Below, piece by piece: positions 57,029 through 64,000 of a stretch of 64,000 bases of DNA. The DNA comes from Nitrospirota bacterium (GTDB taxonomy: Bacteria > Nitrospirota > Nitrospiria > SBBL01 > JAADHI01), in contig JAJDBV010000004.1 of assembly GCA_029261165.1 (NCBI GenBank), forward strand, positions 27,856-91,855. Reading direction: 5' to 3'. A program made the position numbers and the translations under genes. The notes beneath the pieces were generated by a model, which worked only from the letters and a program-made list of their open reading frames with translations, was not told where the DNA came from and made no database searches. How positions within the stretch are numbered: position 1 is the stretch's first letter; every line of letters starts with the position of its first letter.

Positions 57029-58184
57029 ATTAGGGACGTTTTGGAACCATCTGAAACCGGGGCAAAAACAGAGGGCGGTCCTGATGTTCTTCCTGATCGG
57101 CATCATTCTCTTTGCGCTCTGGGCCTACAGCGTCAGCCGTTCATCGTCGACTCTCCCCAATATGGGTGTGAAACAAAAGGAGATCTCGCTCGATCCGAAG
57201 GTCCTGGAGAAGACGATGGTCAAGGAGTCCAGGAAGGCGACAAGGGAACAAAATGCGAAAATCCTGCAACTTACAAAAGAGATCGAAGCGCTCCAGAGAG
57301 AGAATGAGGACCGACAAGCATCGAACCATCCACCGGATCAGGAAGATGTTCCTGTTCCGCCGGAAAACCGCTTCATGATTCCGCCCTTGCCCCCGTCACC
57401 CGCGCTGCAGCAGTCCGTCAGGCCGAAGGCCTCCACCCGGGAGATCCTCGGCGAGATCTCGGTGGCCTCCAATCCCTTCGCCGAATCAATCATCGAAGAA
57501 AAAGACGACCGGAATAAAAGAAAACCCAGAAGCATCTACCTTCCCCCCTCCTTCATGGAGGCGACGTTATTGACCGGCCTCGATGCGGAGACGGTTGAAT
57601 CGGCGAGGGGACAGCCCGAGCCGGTCCTGCTCCGGATCCGGGACCTGGCCGTCCTGCCGAACCGGATCAAGGCGAACCTGAAGGGTTGCTTCGTCATTGC
57701 ACATGGATACGGAAAACTCTCGAAGGAGCGGGTGATGCTCCGCCTGGTCACCCTCTCCTGCTTGGCAAAAGACGGGCATGCGGTCATCGATCAAGCGATC
57801 AAAGGCTTCGTCGCCGACGAGGACGGCAAGAACGGCCTGAGGGGAAATGTCGTCTCCCGGATGGGGGCCTCGATCGCCTTTGCGACCCTCGCCGGTTTTG
57901 CAGGCGGCGCAGGCGACGCCTTTACGACCGCTTCGACCACGACGACGACCAGTCCGTTGGGTGCGACCGGGATCATCGATTCAGAAAACCTCGGGAGAGC
58001 GGCGATCGGCGGGGGACTCTCAGGCGGGAGCAAGGAGATCCAGCGCCTCTTTCTCGATCTGGCACGTCAGGCGACGCCGATCATCGAGGTCGGGGCGACC
58101 AAGACAGTGACATTGATTATTACTGAAGGGGTTGACCTGAAAATCAAGGAGACCTGTATAGGAGGCTCACCATGCGACCAGTAA
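57021..58184 (+). CDS. traB: TraB / VirB10-like
   Basis: N-terminal TM, Pro-rich/coiled region, FVIAHGYGKLSKERVMLRLVTLSCL...GFVADEDGKNGLRGNVVSRMG. Confidence 0.85.
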   Translation: MSKLGTFWNHLKPGQKQRAVLMFFLIGIILFALWAYSVSRSSSTLPNMGVKQKEISLDPKVLEKTMVKESRKATREQNAKILQLTKEIEALQRENEDRQASNHPPDQEDVPVPPENRFMIPPLPPSPALQQSVRPKASTREILGEISVASNPFAESIIEEKDDRNKRKPRSIYLPPSFMEATLLTGLDAETVESARGQPEPVLLRIRDLAVLPNRIKANLKGCFVIAHGYGKLSKERVMLRLVTLSCLAKDGHAVIDQAIKGFVADEDGKNGLRGNVVSRMGASIAFATLAGFAGGAGDAFTTASTTTTTSPLGATGIIDSENLGRAAIGGGLSGGSKEIQRLFLDLARQATPIIEVGATKTVTLIITEGVDLKIKETCIGGSPCDQ

Positions 58185-58690
58185 CAACAATCGGATCAAT
58201 CACCCTCTTTTTCATACTGACCGGCTGCGCCGCCTTTACCCCGTATGAGTCCAGTTTCACCTGTCCGAAGACATTCAACGGGAGCTGCGTCTCGACGACG
58301 ACGGCCTATGAGGCATCGCTCGACGTATCCGGACAGAGGCGTCCCGAAGGAGAGGCCGGAGAAAAGGACGCCTTGGAAGACAAAGAGACGCATGATGGAA
58401 GGAAATCAGAAGAGGTAAAAAAACTCCCCCCGGAGTCCGCCTACTTCAATGCGCTCATCAAGAAACTGACCGGCATTTTGAAAGAGCCGACGGTCCCGGT
58501 GATTGCCCCGCCTCAGGTCTTGAGGGTTCTTGTCCTTCCCTATGAGGGAGAAAACGCGGTGCTCTACATGCCGCGCTATATCTACCTGATCGTCGATGAA
58601 CCGCAATGGGTGCTTGAAAACCGGCTTTCGGGAAAAGGGTCCGGGGGAGACAGCGCCACGATGCAGAAGCAGCCATTCCCCTTACGCTGA
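58172..58690 (+). CDS. traV: TraV lipoprotein
   Basis: Lipobox LTGC; FTPYESSFTCPKTFNGSCVSTTTAYEAS. Confidence 0.8.
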   Translation: MRPVTTIGSITLFFILTGCAAFTPYESSFTCPKTFNGSCVSTTTAYEASLDVSGQRRPEGEAGEKDALEDKETHDGRKSEEVKKLPPESAYFNALIKKLTGILKEPTVPVIAPPQVLRVLVLPYEGENAVLYMPRYIYLIVDEPQWVLENRLSGKGSGGDSATMQKQPFPLR

Positions 58691-58700
58691 AGGAGATGCC

Positions 58701-61190
58701 ATGAGGATTGCAAATCTTTTCAATCTATTCGGAGGAAACGGCGGCCTGAGGGTTTCCGAACTCGAATCGCTCTCGACGCGGAGCCGGTTTTCAGACTATC
58801 TCCCCTGGCTGGCCTACGACGCGGAGACAAAGCGCTACGTCAACACGGACGGGACGGAAGGCTATCTCTGGGAATGCGCGCCCTTGGCCTTCGCCGGACT
58901 CAAATCGCAACAGGTCTTGAAAAACCTGATCCAGTCCCCGATGCCTGAAGGGGCCATCCTGCAATTCATCCTCTATGCGGACGACAACATCGATCCCTTC
59001 CTCTCTCACTTCCGTGCCTCGAAACTTCGGGGGATTCCGATCGTCCGGAAGACAACGGACACCTTCTGCAACTTCCTGAATCGGGGAACCGGCGGATTGA
59101 AGAGCCTCTCCGGCATCCCGATCCGAAACTTCAGGCTCTTCGTCTCTGTCAAGTTTCCGACCGCCAAGAAATCACGCTACCTGAACGAACTCAATGAGAT
59201 CAAAAAATCTATCGAAGAGACTCTTCACGGTGCTGCCCTCTATCCGGAACCGGTCCCTCCGGATCGGCTGATCGGCTGGATGTGGCGATTATTCAATCAA
59301 TCGGAACATCACGGCCATTATGCGGAAGGGATGCCGATACGGAAACAGGTCATTTCTTCCGAAACGGCGATACGGCACCACCGGTCCAGTCTTGAAATCG
59401 GAGGGAAGTTCTTCCGGTGCACGACGCCGAAGATCTTTCCAAAAAGGATCGATCTCCTCATGACGAATCAGCTCTTCGGCGGATGCTGGGGGGGCGGCTC
59501 CGACGGCGACCAGATCAAGACGCCGTTCCTCTATACCTTGAACATCCTCTTCCATGACCAGCGGACGGCCCTCCACAAGAAATGCAATCTCATCCTGATG
59601 CAAAAGGGGGTCGGCAGCTTCGCCCTCTCTCTGGCCAGGAAACAGGAAGAGTTCCAGTGGGCGACCGACGAACTCGAGAAGGGGACCCGCTTTCTCCAGA
59701 TCCTCCCGACCCTCTGGGTCTGGCACAAAGAGGACCAGGTTGCTGCGGAGGCGATCACCCGGGTGAAGCGGATCTGGGAGTCGGTCGATTTCGTGATGCA
59801 GGAAGACCGGGGGATCCTCCCGGTCCTTTTGATGAGCGCCCTTCCCTTCGGTCTCTACGACAAGGGAAAGAATATCGACCTGATCGACCGCGACTTCATC
59901 GCGCCGGCCGCCGCGATCACTTCGATCCTCCCGATCCAGTCCGATTTCTCGGGAGGGGGGAGACCGATCATCGTCTTCAGCGGCCGGAAGGGGCAGATCT
60001 GCGGTCTCGATATCTTCGACAAACATGCCAATAACCATAACTGTCTCGTCTCGGCGACGAGCGGGTCGGGGAAGTCCTTTTTTGTGAACTACCTCGTCTA
60101 CAACTACTTCGGGAGCGATTCGATCATCCGGATCATCGATATCGGCGGCTCCTACAAGAAATTGGCGAAGATGTTCAACGGGGTCTATCTCGACTTCGGC
60201 AGGACCTCGAATGCCTGCCTCAACCCCTTCAGCAATATCAGGGACTTCAAGGAAGACATCTCCGTCATCGCCGCGATCATCCTCCAGATGACCTTCTCCG
60301 CGACCGGGACGGTCCCGAGGGACAACGCCGAGACGATCATGACCCTGATCAAGTCGGCGGCGACCTGGGCTTATGAGGAGCAGCCGAAAAACCATCATCA
60401 CATCGATCTTGTCTATGAATACCTGAAGACCTTTCCGGAGCATGCCGGCAATCTCGATCTCGACCTGAAAGGCCTGATCTCGCTGTCACGGACGCTCGCC
60501 TTCAACCTGATGGAATTCACGACCCACGGAAATTACGGGCGATGGGTCAACGGCAGATCAACGCTCGACATCTCCCACGATGAGTTCGTCGTCCTGGAAC
60601 TCGAACATCTCAAGGCGCAGAAGGAGCTCTTCAAGGTGATCACGCTCCAGGTCGTCAACGCGGTTACGCAGGATCTTTATCTCTCCGACAAGTCGAGAAA
60701 GCGCTTGATCAACTTCGATGAAGGCTGGCAATTCATCGGGGAGGGGGGCGAGACGATGGCACTGGAAGAGGTCATCGAAGGGGGCTATCGTCGGGCGAGA
60801 AAATACGGCGGCAGCTTCAACGTCATCACGCAATCGCCGCTCGATCTGAAGATGTTCGGGAGTGTCGGGGAGGTGATCAGTGCAAACTCCGCCTTCAAAT
60901 TTTACCTCGAATCGCCCGATTTCGAAAAGGCGCATCAGGAAGGGCTGATCGACTACGATCCCTTCACGATGAAACTTTTAAAAAGCACGAAAAGCAGGAA
61001 ACCGCACTACTCGGAGATCTTCATGGACACCCCCTTCGGAAAGGGTGTGGGACGTCTGGTGGTCGATCCCTTTTCCTATTATGTCTACACCTCGGACGGG
61101 GCCGAGGTCGCCGAGATCGAAGCGCTGGTGTCACGGGGTCTCTCTTATGAGGATGCAATTGAAAAGATGGTTAAAAAATACCGGAGTTAA
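58701..61190 (+). CDS. traC: TraC / VirB4 ATPase
   Basis: NCLVSATSGSGKSFFVNYLVYNY Walker A, INFDEGWQFIGEGGE Walker B. Confidence 0.9.
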   Translation: MRIANLFNLFGGNGGLRVSELESLSTRSRFSDYLPWLAYDAETKRYVNTDGTEGYLWECAPLAFAGLKSQQVLKNLIQSPMPEGAILQFILYADDNIDPFLSHFRASKLRGIPIVRKTTDTFCNFLNRGTGGLKSLSGIPIRNFRLFVSVKFPTAKKSRYLNELNEIKKSIEETLHGAALYPEPVPPDRLIGWMWRLFNQSEHHGHYAEGMPIRKQVISSETAIRHHRSSLEIGGKFFRCTTPKIFPKRIDLLMTNQLFGGCWGGGSDGDQIKTPFLYTLNILFHDQRTALHKKCNLILMQKGVGSFALSLARKQEEFQWATDELEKGTRFLQILPTLWVWHKEDQVAAEAITRVKRIWESVDFVMQEDRGILPVLLMSALPFGLYDKGKNIDLIDRDFIAPAAAITSILPIQSDFSGGGRPIIVFSGRKGQICGLDIFDKHANNHNCLVSATSGSGKSFFVNYLVYNYFGSDSIIRIIDIGGSYKKLAKMFNGVYLDFGRTSNACLNPFSNIRDFKEDISVIAAIILQMTFSATGTVPRDNAETIMTLIKSAATWAYEEQPKNHHHIDLVYEYLKTFPEHAGNLDLDLKGLISLSRTLAFNLMEFTTHGNYGRWVNGRSTLDISHDEFVVLELEHLKAQKELFKVITLQVVNAVTQDLYLSDKSRKRLINFDEGWQFIGEGGETMALEEVIEGGYRRARKYGGSFNVITQSPLDLKMFGSVGEVISANSAFKFYLESPDFEKAHQEGLIDYDPFTMKLLKSTKSRKPHYSEIFMDTPFGKGVGRLVVDPFSYYVYTSDGAEVAEIEALVSRGLSYEDAIEKMVKKYRS

Positions 61191-63627
61191 GGCCCTGGCG
61201 GTCTTTTCCGTGACAATGATTCTGTCGATCCCGCCCGGCTTTGCCCAGACCGATCCCCGGCAGGCGGGGAAGGACCTCGGGAACTGGGTCCTGGACCGTC
61301 TCGGTTCGACCGACGGCATCAGAGAACGGAGTTCAAACCCGCTGACCCATAAGGACACGCTTATGAAGAGCCTGGACGACGCCGTGACCTTCGACGCCCA
61401 GCTCTCCTGTCCTTCATCGAATCGTTTCCTGACGGTCACGACGGATCCCCAGCCCGTCACTGGAGACCTTTCTCCGATCACCGTTGAACTCGACCTGGAT
61501 ATGGATAACAGGATTGATTACACCTATCGGCCAACTTTTCCGGTCTCAGGGGTCTGCGCCAACGGCGTGATCGCATGCAACTCCGGCACATGGAGCGGTT
61601 GCAGCTATCACAAATGGGACGCCGGTCCCGGCCTTAAAGTCACCCTCCAACCGGCCTTTATGACCGACCTGGAGGGCTGTTATTGTGTCAACGGAAGTTG
61701 CGGCAGCCCGTCCACCACGATCCTTTCCAGGATACTCGATGACCTGGGCGGCGGTATTACGGCTGCGATCCAGGCCGTCGATCCAAAGGTGGCCGTTTCG
61801 GATGTCAAGATCATCGGGTCATCGATCAACTATTACGGGCAAAGTTCGGCCGATTGCTCCACGGTGCCTCCCATAAGCGGATCCATCAATCCCGAGGAAT
61901 ATTTCGGATCCCCCGGGGGATTGGCGACCGGTACCGCGACCGAGGTGGCGCGCCAGTCCGCAGATCCCGACAGCGACTACAATCTCATGACCGGCTCTCT
62001 TTCCTCGGGCACAGCCGCCTCGGCCTATCCGGCCTGCCGCATCGACCGCGTGATCACGGTGACCACGACGACCAGCACATTGAACAAGTCCGGTTCCGGA
62101 TCGATCTGCAATGATCATTTTGTCTACGCCAGGGTCTATGAAGAGAACCCGACCACGTTTCATCTCCAGCTCCTCGATACGAGCCCGGCCGGATTTCCAC
62201 ATTGGAACTGCGGCTGGCCCGGATCGGGCGGCGGGATAGGGGATTGGCATACGATCGAGATCGTCACCCTTCCCGCCCCGCCGACATCTTTCAGCTTCTC
62301 GGTCAATGCGTCGGGGGGCGGATGCGGCACGACATCGACCTCGACGGTTTCCACGCCCAATAGGGCGGTCAACGTGATCACCTGCTGGGCCCCCGGCGCG
62401 CAGGTCCCGTCCTATACCTACACCTATCTCTTCAATTATACGAAGGATGAGATCACGGAGGTGATCAACGACACCTGTCTGGGACTGGCGGCCGATCCGA
62501 AATGCCAGTTGAAAGAGGAATCGGTCGACGGTGTTATGACCTACGCCGCTTACAATCCGACAGGGCTTTCTTCCCTCTCCTCCTGCAAGAGCTTTACGGG
62601 CGCCGTCGGAACCTATACGGAGTGCAGGGCCTGGTGGGAAAAGGACCGGACCTACCGCTGTGAAACCGGGACGACATACGACTTCAGCGACGCGCAAAAA
62701 AGGATGGAGGCCGTCACTGGAAACATTATCGACAGCCCGGCGTCGCTCTACTACGAGGACCTCCGGAAGGAACTCGACGGGTCATGGACCGCCGGCAGCG
62801 ACTCATTTGGGCTTCCGCGGCTGGCCCCGGTCACAGGCTGTCAAACCTCCTGCAAGACGAGCAGACCGTCGATCAATACCGACGCCTCGCTGAGTGGGAA
62901 TACAGCGCAATTCAGGACCTCGACGCGCAGCACCGACTTCTTCTATAAATCGTGTCCGACTGTTTCAGGAAGCCCGACCTGTCCGCTCGATCCGGGTGAA
63001 ACCCTGGTCACCGATTGCCGATGCCAGGATGACTTTGCCGAAGCCGCTTCCCTGATGGAGGTGCTCAAATCGGCCGGAGAGGGCTTGACCTGTGACGGAA
63101 CGACTGATCCGGCCACAGGGCTTTGCACGGGTCGGATCAAGATCTTCGAAGGGACGGGTGCCTCCTGCCGACCGTCAGGGGCTCAGACCACCTTCTTCAA
63201 TTGCTGCAGCAACGGATCTTCGTCGATCCTCGACTTTTTAAAATACTGCAAGGCGTCTGAAAAGGGATTAAATGATGCGAGGGATCAGGGCCGGACCCGC
63301 GAGATCGGGTCGCGTTGCATCAAAAAAATTCCGCTGATCGGCTGCGTTCAAAGAGAAAGGGTTTATTGCGCCTTCAGTGGGAAACTCGGCCGGATCATCC
63401 AGGAACAGGGGCGCCCCCAACTGAACACCTTCGGACCCGGCGGTGCTTGGGGAACGCCTGATGCCCCGAACTGCACCGGGTTTTCACCAGAAGACTTTCA
63501 GATGATCGATTTCAGCCGGATCGATCTTTCGGATTACTTCGGAGACATCACGACCAAGAGCCAAGGCCGGATCCAAACAGAGATGGGAAACGAGATCAGT
63601 GACTTTTATAACGAGTTACGACCATAA
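61147..63627 (+). CDS. traN: TraN-like Cys-rich outer-membrane/mating-pair protein
   Basis: Signal peptide, many cysteines, C-terminal CIKKIPLIGCVQRERVYCAFSGKLGRIIQEQGRPQL typical of TraN. Confidence 0.8.
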   Translation: MRMQLKRWLKNTGVKALAVFSVTMILSIPPGFAQTDPRQAGKDLGNWVLDRLGSTDGIRERSSNPLTHKDTLMKSLDDAVTFDAQLSCPSSNRFLTVTTDPQPVTGDLSPITVELDLDMDNRIDYTYRPTFPVSGVCANGVIACNSGTWSGCSYHKWDAGPGLKVTLQPAFMTDLEGCYCVNGSCGSPSTTILSRILDDLGGGITAAIQAVDPKVAVSDVKIIGSSINYYGQSSADCSTVPPISGSINPEEYFGSPGGLATGTATEVARQSADPDSDYNLMTGSLSSGTAASAYPACRIDRVITVTTTTSTLNKSGSGSICNDHFVYARVYEENPTTFHLQLLDTSPAGFPHWNCGWPGSGGGIGDWHTIEIVTLPAPPTSFSFSVNASGGGCGTTSTSTVSTPNRAVNVITCWAPGAQVPSYTYTYLFNYTKDEITEVINDTCLGLAADPKCQLKEESVDGVMTYAAYNPTGLSSLSSCKSFTGAVGTYTECRAWWEKDRTYRCETGTTYDFSDAQKRMEAVTGNIIDSPASLYYEDLRKELDGSWTAGSDSFGLPRLAPVTGCQTSCKTSRPSINTDASLSGNTAQFRTSTRSTDFFYKSCPTVSGSPTCPLDPGETLVTDCRCQDDFAEAASLMEVLKSAGEGLTCDGTTDPATGLCTGRIKIFEGTGASCRPSGAQTTFFNCCSNGSSSILDFLKYCKASEKGLNDARDQGRTREIGSRCIKKIPLIGCVQRERVYCAFSGKLGRIIQEQGRPQLNTFGPGGAWGTPDAPNCTGFSPEDFQMIDFSRIDLSDYFGDITTKSQGRIQTEMGNEISDFYNELRP

Positions 63628-63640
63628 GCGACAGGCCGGA

Positions 63641-64000
63641 ATGAGTGGACAATGGATGGGACATCAGAGGGATCAAGTTTTCTCCTTTGCGGTTCTTCTC
63701 GCCTTGCTTTTGGTGATGTTCGGTTTGCCAAAAACGGCCTTTGCGAAAGATCTCGGGACCTTCGGGGCGACCTATGCGATTGTGGAGCCGGATGCGCTCG
63801 ATGAGATCGAACGCCGCGCCAAAGAGGTCGACTGGGGGAAGATCATCAATAAAAAGACGATGGAAAAGGTTGTAAAATCTTACCGGCCCTCCGGCCTGAA
63901 AAAGATAGGACGCGCCGAAAATGACCGCACGGTCAAGGTCAATATGGTTTATACGCTTCAATCGGATATTCCCGATGGAAGAGGGGGCATCCTCTATCCA
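63641..64000 (+). CDS. traW: TraW N-terminus, truncated by the window end
   Basis: MSGQWMGHQRD...FAKDLGTFGATYAIVEPDALDEIERRAKEVDWGKIINKK; open to the window edge. Confidence 0.75.
   Translation, partial: MSGQWMGHQRDQVFSFAVLLALLLVMFGLPKTAFAKDLGTFGATYAIVEPDALDEIERRAKEVDWGKIINKKTMEKVVKSYRPSGLKKIGRAENDRTVKVNMVYTLQSDIPDGRGGILYP

Noticed and set aside
59289-60443. 384-aa ORF on the - strand
   Set aside because: Antisense to traC with low-complexity D/R-rich translation typical of an out-of-frame GC-rich reading; traC has clear motifs.
61819-62697. 292-aa ORF on the - strand
   Set aside because: Antisense to traN, R/G-rich translation, no recognisable domain.
1-64000. CRISPR arrays, tRNA/rRNA genes, insertion sequences, integrase
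   Set aside because: No regularly spaced repeats, no recognisable tRNA/rRNA stretches and no DDE/serine/tyrosine recombinase motifs were seen by eye; a tool-based scan could still find short elements.

Overview
The window looks like part of an integrative/conjugative element or conjugative plasmid. It has four blocks. (1) Backbone replication/processing genes on + (about 0.3-24.6 kb): Xre-RES toxin-antitoxin, CHC2/Toprim primase-like protein, UvrD helicase, a Ycf46/Ycf35(DUF1257)/DUF2997 AAA module, a large NPPY methyltransferase, a full PRTRC operon (ParB plus ubiquitin-like, E2-like, JAB and E1/ThiF proteins) and a large SF2 helicase. (2) A cargo/defence island, mostly on - (about 24.7-47.5 kb): REase-nSTAND-like NTPase, Septu-like ATPase/HNH pair, a compact RiPP locus, a TIR protein, a RelE-UvrD fusion, and a type III-like restriction operon that also carries a nitrilase-fold protein and an SMC-like ATPase. 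(3) Mobilisation genes on - (about 48-53.4 kb): replication-relaxation family protein, DnaG-like primase, TraD/VirD4 coupling protein and a degenerate coupling-protein-like protein. (4) An F-type T4SS operon on + (53.6 kb to the window end: OmpA-like, DsbC, TraA, L, E, K, B, V, C, N, W). The strongest leads are: a RING-consensus Cys/His protein heading the PRTRC ubiquitin-like operon; the RiPP locus with a [Y/H]NR-repeat core; the nitrilase/SMC/type III RM operon; and terminator-like hairpins placed just upstream of many start codons. All calls are from reading the sequence and recalled family motifs; no database search was run.
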